The position numbers and the translations under genes are program-made. Below, piece after piece: positions 47,759-60,590 of a DNA stretch of 64,000 bases. Source of the stretch: Babylonia areolata (lineage: Eukaryota > Mollusca > Gastropoda > Neogastropoda > Buccinidae); contig NC_134910.1 of NCBI RefSeq assembly GCF_041734735.1, forward strand, positions 1,550,001 to 1,614,000, given 5' to 3'. Within the stretch, counting starts at the first letter, position 1. Every line of letters begins with the position of its first letter. Under the pieces are notes generated by a model, which saw nothing but the letters and a program-made list of their open reading frames with translations, made no database searches and was not told where the DNA came from.

Positions 47759-50613
47759 GTAAGTTCTTTTGCTGAAGACTCCATTTTCAGTTGATGAATA
47801 ATCATTGTTGATCTCACATGATCAGTCAGCATGTCACTGATTGATTATCGATCCGTTGATATTTCGTACAGGGAAAGACTCATTTTGTACATCGTGTTTG
47901 TAACTTGATTGAGACACCTCGCATAGTGGATGAGGAAAGAACTTCAACAGTTTAAGAAAGGGAATGGCTCTTTAAAAGTTTTCGGGAGAGGCCATAGAGG
48001 TGTCGATGTGTGTGTTCTTTTACGTTCATACAAATTTACATATAATTTAGTTTCTTTGATTTATAGTTGATTCATTAGGACAGACGCCTTCAGTCTGAGT
48101 AACGAATTACAGTTCAAAAGTGGCATCCATCCAGTGGCATTTCGACACTAAACATGAGTCACAAACTTCACACACAGTGGGGATGGACTTAAGTTTACTC
48201 GCCAGATGAGCTTTCCTAATTAGTAATTTTTTATTACTATACTATTTCAGTATCATGTAGTGCTGGAGGATAGGCATAGATTCCAAGCATTATTTGCGGG
48301 CTTTGTCAAGAATACAAAAAACAAAACACATAATCAGAATGTCAGAGAAGGAAACAGATCTTTTCTTAAGCGCAGGTACTTTTCAAAAATGATACGAATT
48401 GATACAGGTGTTCTTGTTTTTCGAGCTATACTTACTGACATATTACAAATTGATCTCGATGGACACACCACCACCACTTGCATTTTACAAATAAATGAAA
48501 TGAGGTTGATTGTTTCTAACTGCTGTTGGGTGAATCTGTCATTTAGAACATCAAACAAGATGTTTGTTTCAGTTAATTTTACTGTTAAACTGGCTTTGCA
48601 ATGAAGAACTGTTTCAATATTTCTCCAAAGTGAGCTTATTAATGGGCAAAGAAAGAAAAAAAAAAAAGCTCAATAAATTCAGTCTTATTTCTTTCTTTAT
48701 TTTTTAAATTTTTTTTTCTTCTTCTTTTTTTTTTTTTTTTTTTTTTTTTGTACGCTTATAGTTGACTTCATCAAGTTTTTGCGCCTTATGAATATTATTA
48801 TTATTAGTAGTAGTTCTTTTTTTTATGTATTTATCTATTATTTACTTATTTATTTACTTATTTCTTTTTATTTTATTTTTATTATTATTATTATTTTCTA
48901 TAATTAAGTAATTAATTAATTTATTTATCTATTTATTTATTCATTTTATTTATTTTATATTTATATATATATATATATATTAATTCTATTTTTATTTTTA
49001 CTTCTTTTTTTTCTTTTTTTTTCTCTCAAGGCCTGACTAAGCGCGTTGGGTTATGCTGCTGGTCAGGCATCTGCTTGGCAGATGTGGTGTAGCGTATATG
49101 GATTTGTCCAAACACAGTGACGCCTCCTTGAGCTACTGATACTGATACTGATAGACATAGATTGTAATGATAACTTTTATTAGATGTGGTGATCAAATAC
49201 ACTGACACATTTTTGTTCCTTTCTCTTTATTTTATCCGGTATCAGTAGATTTGTCAGTTTTCTTTAGTTGTTCAATGTCTCTAAAGGTCAAGAGTATGAT
49301 ATGTGTTCAACATTCTGAAAAAAATACTGTGTCATAATTTGGTAGTGTAGGACTATGTGATAATAAATTCAGCATATAAAGTGTATCACTTGAATGAGAC
49401 AGTATCACTATCAGCAAGCCATGTGTTTTGTCTTGACCAGATGGAAGTTAATTTACTTCAGGTTCAACACTTTTTGTTAAGAAAAGAAAATAGCCATTCA
49501 CAGATTCAGTCTTCTGTGTTAAAAGAGCAACAGGAAGTACAAATTTCAAAGTTGGACCTTTAGAATTTTCTGCAGATGGTAAAGCAATTTGTATTTTTGT
49601 TTTTTTTTCCCCAGACTGTAATCATAATCATGAAGCCTTGAAGTTAAAAAAGTCACAAAGTGTTCATACAATGATTTTCAGAATTCTGGCCTGAAGGTCA
49701 AACTGACCTCCAGTTTAAAAAGTCGCACCAGAGAACATTCTTTCTCATGCTGTCCACTTAAAAGAATTTATTTTTGGATACATTTGTTCCTTAAATTTTC
49801 ATCCCAATGGCTTGTTGAAAAAGCTGTAAAATAAGACTACTATTGTACTAAGATTGTAAGAGAAACATGCATTCTAATTGCGAGCATCCATTGGTAGAGT
49901 CGGGCTTGTGAACAGACCGGATGCAGAAGTTGAGCTGTGTGTCAGTTTTAATCGTGTATAATTTTTAAGTCTTAAATAGTGAAAGTGGAATGATGCCGTT
50001 ATGGTGATTCATAGAATTAATTGATAAGATTTGTAATGATTACATTGTGCTGTCATTTGATGAAGATTGCATTTCTATATTGCTTTTAGCACTCAATAAA
50101 CACATTGATCACAATACTTCCAGAACACTTGAAGATTATAAAACTTAAATAGTATTCTCCTCATGTTTTCTTGTTAATTTTAAATGCAATATGCCTGAGC
50201 GATGTGTAACTGTATGTGAGCACTCTGAAACTAGTGAAAGTTTAGTGAAACTAGTAAAAGGAGCAACATAGTGAGTCAATTATTCAGTTGTGTGAGTGTC
50301 TGGATGCAGTGATGCTTCCTTGAGAAACTGAAACAGAAACTGAAACAGAAACTGAGTGTGTACATGTGTTTTATGAGTGTGTGTGTGTGTGTGTGTGTGT
50401 GCGTGCACATGTGTGTGTCTCTTGTTTGTGTGTTTGTAGTGTGTGTGTGTCTGTGTGTGCATGCTGTCATCCTGAGTTTGATCCTGATATATATTATGCA
50501 CATGGTGGGTCAAGGGTGGAAACTCATTTTTCCAGTCTCCCAAGTTAGCACACATCGTACTTTACAGAACTGCTTATACCTTAATCCTTAATATCCACCA
50601 TAACATTATGTGT

Positions 50614-50668
<55 letters not shown>

Positions 50669-52809
50669 TATATATGCAGAATATTGTCCAAACAATATAA
50701 TCTCTATCTGGTTGGTTGGTTTGGGGAATCACAAACATGCCCTGTATGCACACCCAGAAAATGGAGTATTGCTGCCAAAACAGTGAGGTAAACACATTGA
50801 AATTGGTCATTCACATAAATGCCAACACAAAGTAGTAAATTATATGGAAAAGGATAAGAAAAAAAAAGAGTTGCAGCCCACAAAATGTGGAATGGTGTAA
50901 CTGTAAGTGAGTCAGAACTGTTTTGATTCATTGTTACAGTAAACACAGTTTGTAATGCAACTGTTGTGGAGGCTCGGTGGCAGAGTGGGTTTGGCTTTGG
51001 ACTTGAGATCCAGTACCCTCCAGTGACTTGGTTCAAAGCCCCATGATACAGACATGGTGATGTGTCCTTGTGACACTTTACTCCAGTTTTCCTAACTCCA
51101 CCTGTATACGCTAGTCAGTCGTGTTCGACTATGACCATCACAACAGCAGGGGAGGTAACTGCTGTCCCAACTATCTGGGCTAGAATTTGATTGTAGTGGA
51201 GAGTGTCTTGCCCAAGTTACATCCCCACTCTCTCGGCCAAGAGGGTTTTAGGACAGTCGGCGTTGGGATGGTTCCCAAAGGCCAACTAGCCCTCAAGGCT
51301 GCAGCACTAGAATCCAGTGCAATTGTGCCTCCTAGTTTGAGAGTCATAGTCCTTCACAAAAGACTAAGCCGTAAATGATATACCATTGCAACAGAAAAAG
51401 CATTGAAAATACAGCTGTCACTTTGCTGAATGTGAATGGTTACCAGACCAGATGGTGAAGTTTAAACAGCAGAAGTGAGGGAGAGCGGGCTCCATCCTGC
51501 CTTCCAGTGTCCAGCCCTAGTCAACAGTGGATGTGAATTCACTTCCCCAGTGATGGGCGCAACAGCCGAGTGGTTAAAACGTTGGACTTTCAATCGGAGG
51601 GTCCCAGGTTTGAATCTCGGTGACGGTGCCTGGTGGGTATAGGGTGGAGATTTTTCCGATCTCCCAGGTCAACATATGTGCGGACCTGCTAGTGCCTGAA
51701 CCCCCTTTCGTGTGTTTACGCAAGCAAAAGATCACTTACGCACGTTAAAGATTCTGTAATCCATGTCAGCAGTCGGTAGGTTATGGAAACAAGAACATAC
51801 CCAGCATGCACATCCCTGAAAGCGGAGTATGGCTGCCTACATGGCGGGGTAAAAAGTCATACACGTAAAAGCCCACTCATGTACACACGAGTGAACATGG
51901 GAGGTGCAGCCCACGAACGCAGCAGCAGAAGAAGAAGAAGACTTCCCCAGTGGCCCTAAAAGGCCGTGAGACGTTTCACTCCCAGTCCTGTTGTTCTAAC
52001 CTTTTTTCTCTACGTTGACTGTTTCAGGTGTGGGGAAGACAAGTGTGGTGATACGCTATGTGGGCGGAATGTTCACCAAGACCGTTAGTCCCACCATTGG
52101 GGCATCCTTCTTCACCTACAAGATGTAAGAATGATTGATAGTAAATGATGCATTTCCAGTACAAGATGTAAGAATGGTTGATAGTAAATGATGCATTTCC
52201 AGTACAAGATGTAAGAATGGTTGATAGTAAATGATGCATTTCCAGTACAAGATGTAAGAATGGTTGATAGTAAATGATGCATTTCCAGTACAAGATGTAA
52301 CAAAAGAGGCAAGGCCTTCAAGACTCACTTGTGACTGAGAGTAAAACACACAAGCTTTTTATGTATTGAGTATAATTTCAAAATGTAATGTTTAAGATGA
52401 GAAAGATCAGTTTAAAGCAAATTAAGTCCCATAGCATTAATTACAGAGTAATTTCCCTTTTTTACTATCTGCACCAAAACGTTTGCAAATTAAATAAAAC
52501 TTCCATGCTTAGCAAAAGAAGTTCCTGTTTGAACAAAAAAATGATAATAATGACTGCTCTTGTTGTTGAGTCAGAATATCAGATCAAAGTGCCAAGTTTA
52601 GAGAATACAAAAAATATAAATATAACAGTAAATGCAGTTTGCATATAATTAGGCTTCATTATTTTTTTGTGTGTGCCCATCCCAGAGGTGCAATATTGTT
52701 TTAAACAAGATGACTGGAAAGAACTGAATTTTTCCTATTTTTATGCCAAATTTGGTGTCAACTGACAAAGTATTTGCAGAGAAAATGTCAGTGTTAAAGT
52801 TTACTACGG

Positions 52810-52840
<31 letters not shown>

Positions 52841-55800
52841 CACACAGAGAGACAACCGAACACCAGCTTAAAACATAGACTCACTCTGTTTACATAAGTG
52901 AGTCAAAAATGGTTGATAGTAAATGATGCATTTCCAGTACAAGATGTCAGAATGATTGATGAAAATGCAACATTCCAACTTCAAGTACAAGATGTAAGAA
53001 TGATTGATACTAATGAAGCATTTTGAGTACAAGATGCAAGAATGGTTGGTAGTAAGTGAAGCATTTCAAGTACATTTTGTAAGGATTGATAGAAATGAAA
53101 CGTTCCATAATTTCCAAGATGTAAGATGGATTGATAGTAATTAAACATTTCAACTACAAGATGTAAGACTGATTGATAGTACTGACTTAATGAAGCATTT
53201 CATGTACAAGATATAAGAAGGATTGATAGTTCTGGAACAGTTCAAGTACAAGATGTGAGAATGATTGATAGTACTTAATGAAACCATTCAAGTATATGAT
53301 GTGAGTTGACTGACTGATAGTTATGAAGCATTTCAAGTACAGGATGATGTGGTAATGATCAACAGTGAAGTATTTCAAGTACAGGATGATGTGGTAATGA
53401 TCAACAGTCAGTGAAGCATTTCAAGTACAGGATGATGTAATGATCGACAGTCAGTGAAGCATTTCAAGTACAGGATGATGTGGTAATGATCAACAGTGAA
53501 GTATTTCAAGTACAGGATGATGTGGTAATGATCAACAGTGAAGCATTTCAAGTACAGGATGATGTGGTAATGATCGACAGTCAGTGAAGCATTTCAAGTA
53601 CAGGATGATGTGGTAATGATCGACAGTCAGTGAAGCATTTCAAGTACAGGATGATGTGGTAATGATCGACAGTCAGTGAAGCATTTCAAGTACAGGATGA
53701 TGTAATGATCGACAGTCAGTGAAGCATTTCAAGTACAGGATGATGTGGTAATGATCAACAGTGAAGCATTTCAAGTACAGGATGATGTAATGATCAACAG
53801 TCAGTGAAGCATTTCAAGTACAGGATGATGTGGTAATGATCGACAGTCAATGGAGCATTTCAAGTACAGGATGATGTGGTAATGATTGACAGTCAATGGA
53901 GCATTTCAAGTACAGGATGATGTAATGATCGACAGTCAGTGAAGCATTTCAAGTACAGGATGATGTGGTAATGATCAACAGTGAAGCAATTCAAGTACAG
54001 GATGATGTGGTAATGATTGACAGTCAATGGAGCATTTCAAGTACAGGATGATGTGGTAATGATCGACAGTGAAGTATTTCAAGTACAGGATGATGTGGTA
54101 ATGATCGACAGTCAGTGAAGCATTTCAAGTACAGGATGATGTGGTAATGATCGACAGTCAGTGAAGCATTTCAAGTACAGGATGATGTGGTAATGATCGA
54201 CAGTCAGTGAAGTATTTCAAGTACAGGATGATGTGGTAATGATCGACAGTGAAGTATATGAAGTACAGGATGATGTGGTAATGATCGACAGTCAGTGAAG
54301 CATTTCAAGTACAGGATGATGTGGTAATGATTGACAGTCAATGAAGCATTTCAAGTACAGGATGATGTGGTAATGATCGACAGTGAAGTATTTCAAGTAC
54401 AGGATGATGTGGTAATGATCGACAGTCAGTGAAGCATTTCAAGTACAGGATGATGTGGTAATGATCGACAGTCAGTGAAGTATTTCAGGCACAACTCCAA
54501 GATGTGAGAATGGTCAATAGTATAGTAATGAAACATTTCAAGTGCTGGTACTATCACTGTGGTACAGGTCAAGTACAGGATGATGTGGTAATGATCGACA
54601 ATCAATGAAGCATTTCAGGCACAGCTCCATGATGTGAGAATGATGGAGAGTACAGTAATGAAACATTTCAAGCGCTGGTACTATCACTGCAGTACAGGTC
54701 AGAACCCACACCCATGGCTGATGATAGTCACATTCCGACAAGAAGAATGATACTCTTCTTGCTGTAACATCACTGTCTTTAGTCATCTGAGTTGTGATCT
54801 GTTATGGTACCAGTGGTACTGCTAATAATGGAACTGTACTCCTCTGCGGCTTCAGTTCAGATTCTTTTTTATTTATTTATTTATTTCAGGGCTTTTCTGC
54901 TTCTGACAATATGTATTTGATACCTCAAACACAATAAGTTGGAATGTTATGCAATAAGAACAATTCTAGAACAAGCTGTAAGTTTGAGTATACAGTTGTA
55001 TGATACAGATTTGCAAATGCAGTCTTGCATGTTTAACATGTTTTGCACACATACTCATATAGTAATGGCATGACAATGAAAATAATAATTATGATAATTT
55101 AATTTGATTTGTAAAGCACCTTTGCATGTAAAACGTGCTCACTTATGCTGTACAATGTAAAAACCAATGTTTAAAACAAGCATTTAAACACTGAAGTGGG
55201 GAAAAAAGAAAGAAAAGAAAAAGAAGAAATCGCATCTCATTACATCAGACTTCAGTGACTTGTGAACACTCTAACAGACGTTCTTGTACATGTACACTGT
55301 ATACGCTTATGTAAGCACACACACACACACACGCACGCACGCACGCACGCACGCACGCGCAGATATACAAACACACACACATTGTACACAATCACATACA
55401 GTGATACACATGCACACACTAAACTTCATATCAACAATGTTATGTTTACGAATCATTGAATGGGATTAGAAGATAAGAATATGGCACAGAACATCATAAC
55501 ATAGGACACATTTTCTTCCAAGGAAAATTAGGTGAGAATGAAATGTGATCAATACAAATGCATTGTTTTGTTCTACTTGTGTACGCGTCTGATCTGCTGT
55601 CTGTGTCTGGGTGTGTGTCTGTGTGCGTCTGTGTGTGTGTGTGTGTCTTTTGGTGTGTGTGTGTATGTCTGTGTGTGTGTCAAGTCAAGTCAAGTCAAGA
55701 TTTTATTTCATGATGGTAAATTGAATAAGCAACAATTGCTTTTTTACATCAAGCCATCAATGAAAATAATAATTATAAAATAAAAAAAAATGAAAGAGAA

Positions 55801-55929
55801 GGGAAAAGAAAGAAAAGAAATAGAAGAAAAAATAGGGGGGAGAGAGAGAGAGAGAGAGAAAAGAAACAAGCAGATGAAGAGCAGCAACAACAAAATGCAT
55901 ATATATATATATATATATACAAGAATATT

Positions 55930-55971
<42 letters not shown>

Positions 55972-57693
55972 ACTGAATACAAATTCTCGGACACAATTAC
56001 ACCATGCCCACCCCATCCACATGCACATGTTCCCCCATTTAGTGCAAAATCCTTGCCAACACAAGCATATACAAAACATTTCACAATAAATAGGAATATT
56101 AGACTAACAGGTCAAAATTTGTATTACTGTTAATTATTTTCAGTGAGGTGTGTGATTGTGTGTTACAGGACACTGGATGGCTACAGAATCAAACTGCAGG
56201 TGTGGGACACTGCCGGTCAAGAACGCTTCAGGTCAATGGTAAGTCAGAGGTCTACACTGGACACCTGGAATTTGTCAAGACTGCCATCACCCAGAGAGGG
56301 CTTTCGACAGAAGGGGCAACAGCTAACATCTACATTTGATTACACATGCTTAACTCACTCCCTTGCTTTTCCCCACAGACGGCCCATTTGTAAAGGTTTG
56401 GAAAAAAATTACAAAAAATACAAAATACTTGTAAGAAAATGAAACTTTCAGAACTGGTTTATTACGTGTTGAGCTATTACATATAAAAAAAAAAATCAAA
56501 TTTCTCATCTTATTTTTTACAGTTTTGCCATATGTAGAAAATACTGCCAATTTTTCACCCCGAATCACCATACCCATGCTCGCTTTCTGCATTAAATTCG
56601 CTTTCTTCGTTGTCATCATCCACCTCTTCAATGTCTGACCCTTCAGTTTATAGCATTTCAAGTACTTCGGCAACCCTAAAACGTTGTTGTCACTGCCTTG
56701 TTCGCTTCACAACATTCTGAGAAGAGCCCGCTTTGCTAACAGGCTGGCACGCGAGCAGACGACCGGTCAGTGACTTTGTCAGCGTGTGTGCAAGACGAGC
56801 CACACATCCCAGACTGACCAATCACACTGTTCGATTGTGGAGTGACCCAGAATAGCGCACTCTGCTTGGTTAATCACAAAATCACGTGTACAGCGCATGA
56901 TGGAATTTTACTTTCGGAGAATGCTATTCCATTCCTTCGTCCGAATCTGAATATGTTTTGTGTAGGAATGTGTGAGCATTCCTTCGTCCGGAGAGAGTTA
57001 ACCGTGACCCACTAGTGCAGACTCCGGCAGAGGTCTGACATTCCTGTCCTGTGCAAACTACCATATGCCTGTGCGGAGAAAACGAAAGTAGCTACGGCTG
57101 ATAACCTCCCGGAAGTACTATCATCTACATTTCTTGACACAAATGGACATACAGCATGTCTCTTTGTCTTTTTAATGATCAGTCAGTTTTAGACTGTGTT
57201 TGTTCAGATTGTTTTTACGAAGTATCTGTACAGATCTATCTTGATCTACCTCTCTCTCTCTCTCTCCCCCTCTCTTTCTCTATCTCTCTTATTTGAACTG
57301 AGTAGATGAACACACCAAAACAGGTGTTACTTTTGACTTCATTTTAAATTCAGGTAAAATTGTAAATCATATATTTGTGAAATAAATTCAGTAAACATCT
57401 TTTTTTAAAAACGTGTTACATTTAAAAGGTAGTTCAAGCACTAGGTTTCTAAAGTGAAGAGCAGAAATCTTAGATTTGTCAGTTTGTGAAATAGTGTGGA
57501 GGTATTGCAGGAAATGCTCCATGAATCTCCTTGAAGAAAAACAACCCTCATTTATTCACTGGTAATACATGCTCATTAATGATACATGCTCACTTTTCCA
57601 CAGTGAACTCAGTTATTATCTTAGTTTTGGATTTGTTTCTAAATGATCTGTTTACAGTTTTTGATTTTTTTTAATAAACATTTATATATATAT

Positions 57694-57770
<77 letters not shown>

Positions 57771-58394
57771 GCTTGTAATTACTGCATGTGTATATTCAGC
57801 TAGCTCAAGCTTGTCAGTGTCTTACTGTTTAGTTTTGCTGTTTCTGCTTCTGTCTTTATTCCTCTGATGTTTTGATCAGTGTATATACATTTCATTTTGT
57901 CACAAAAAAATGTGTTTAAAGCTTCGGTACAGCATTCTGCCTTTGAAGACTGATTTTGTCATGCCTTGAACCAGAAATGGAGAAAGGTTTTTCAGGGTAT
58001 AAGTTGACATTTTATGGCCACGGAATGATTCAGCACTTATAGCTTTTAGAGGCGTTTGATTGGCTAAGAGCGGACCAGGCAAAGAGGGGCGTCTTTTCAC
58101 TGTTAGCCGCGCGAAATTTGGCCAAGCAGAGCAAACCGATAGGCCTAGTTTGCATCAGTTTGACATGGTAAGTATATGTATCACCAAACATGGAGTATAA
58201 TACAAACTCCTCCTTTTTGTATTGTTTCAGGCCCCAATGTATTACCGCAAAGCCAATGCAGCCATGTTGGTGTATGACATCACGTCGTTGGAAAGCTTCT
58301 ACGACATTAAGGACTGGGTCAAAGGTAAGGGCAGGCAAACGATTACTGTAGATATTCATTATTATATTACTGTGATGGGCAAACACAATTGCAG

Positions 58395-58444
<50 letters not shown>

Positions 58445-58445
58445 T

Positions 58446-58487
<42 letters not shown>

Positions 58488-59731
58488 CTGACTTTAGAAG
58501 AAAAAAAACTGTTTTCTATTCAAAGTAATTTTTTTTTTTTTTTTTTTTTTTTTTTAGTGAGAAAGACAGTTTTCAAACTGAAGAAAGACAACCCCTGGAC
58601 TGGTTCCTGTTGACTGTCTTACGCTTTCAAAAGCCACCATGGCAAAATTCGTTGGGTGTTGAACTTTTGATGTATTTCTGTTAAAATCTCAAGCGAAGGG
58701 GCTAATGTGAAAATCAGGCATCTCATCCTCTTCAGGTTTTTGTTGGTTTGTTTGTTGGTGGGTTTGTTTGTTTTGTGTGTGTGTGTGTTTTTCTCCTCAG
58801 GGGCAGATTTGGTGTAGGGGTGCATAGACCCGTCAGCCCTCTCTAACACCTCCTTGAAACTGAAACTGACTGTGGTCCTTTTCAGAGCTGAAGAGGAACG
58901 TGGACACGCCCATCACCATGTGTCTCCTTGGCAACAAGAGTGACCTTGACAGTGGCCGCAAAGTGTCCAGAGAGGAGGCAGCTGAGTATGCCACCTCCAT
59001 CGATGCTCTCTTCTTCGAGACGTCCGCTCTGAAGAACACCGGTAGGGGGGATGGGGTCGAGGGGGGGGGGGGGGTGATTGGGTGTGTGTGTGTGGGGGGG
59101 GGGGTCAGGGGGGGATGGGGTGGGAGGGGGTTTGGGGGGGTGATTGGGTGGGTGCGGGGTCAGGGGGGGATGAGGTGGGGGTCGGGGGGGTGATTTGGGG
59201 GGGTCAGGGGGATGGGGTGGGGGTTGGGGGGTGATTGGGTGTGGGGGGGTGGTAGGGGGGGATGGGGGGGGGGTCAGGTTGTGATAGGGTGTGTGTGTGG
59301 GGGGGGGACTTGGGGGGGGATGTGGTGTGGGGGGGTCAGGGGGGATGGGGGGGGGGGTCAGGGGGTGATTGGGGGGGGGGGGGGGGGGGGGGGGGGGACT
59401 TGGCTGCTGGAGTTGTTGTTGTTGTTTTTTTATAGTTTAATGTGACATATACCACACTCTGCCTTTTTCTCACTGAAGACAGAGAGAGAGAGAGAGAGAG
59501 ACAGAAAGAGAGAGTGGTATACATCAAATAAAGCCATGTCCTCTCTGTCTTCAGTGAGAGAGGACATGGCTTTATTTGATGTATACCACTCTCTCTTTCT
59601 GTCTCTCTCTCTGTCTTCAGTGAGAGAGGACATGGCTTTATTTGATGTATACCACTCTCTCTTTCTCTCTCTCTCTTTCTGTCTCTCTCTCTGTCTTCAG
59701 TGAGAGAGGACATGGCTTTATTTGATGTATA

Positions 59732-59784
<53 letters not shown>

Positions 59785-60555
59785 CTTTCTTATCTCTCTC
59801 TTTTTTTTTCAGTGAGAAAGGACACAGCATTATTTGACATGTACCACTCTGTCTCTCTCTCTCTGTCGTCTACGAGAGAGGTCATTTGATTATGTGATGT
59901 ATACTACTCTCTTCAGTTAGAGAGGGCATGACATTATATATATGTGACATAATGTCTATGGGTATGGACTTTGGGGGGGGCTTTTGAAGACATTGACAGG
60001 ACTCACCCCAAGCACAGAAGTGGAGGGGTATCAAAACTGAGGTCACCATGAGAGCAGGGCATGAAAGGCCACAGACTTTGTTTATATTGATGATGATGAA
60101 GGAGGAGGATGACGATGACGATGACAATGTTGCTATGGAGGTCCATTTTGGTTTGGGACTGCGTGGCAAGGCTGTACTCTACGCTTCCTGTCATAACGAT
60201 ATCCCGGTGTTAACCAGGCCCGAGAGATACAGACACTTGCAGTGTTGGTCAGGTAATTAGCGCAACACACCCAAAGACGCATCCTTGAAGTGGATGACAC
60301 TCGACTGTGTGGTCCTGGTCTCCCCATTTAAGCCCACAGCACACTCAACTCTTTGTAGGAGCTGGCCACAGGCCGAAAAACCCACCTCCGCTGGGATTCA
60401 AACCCACATCCTCCCAGCCATCAGTCCGCAACGCTAACCACTTCACCACGGCGCCACAAAAAATTATTTGTTTTCTGATTGAATGTTAACATTTATGTGG
60501 ACTTTACTGGGTGGTTTGCTTTCACTAGTTTCAGGTTAAAAAAGAAAAGAAAATG

Positions 60556-60590
<35 letters not shown>

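Noticed and set aside
48260-48604. 114-codon frame in Rab intron 1
   Set aside because: No conserved block, no splice sites that fit, AT-rich intron composition.
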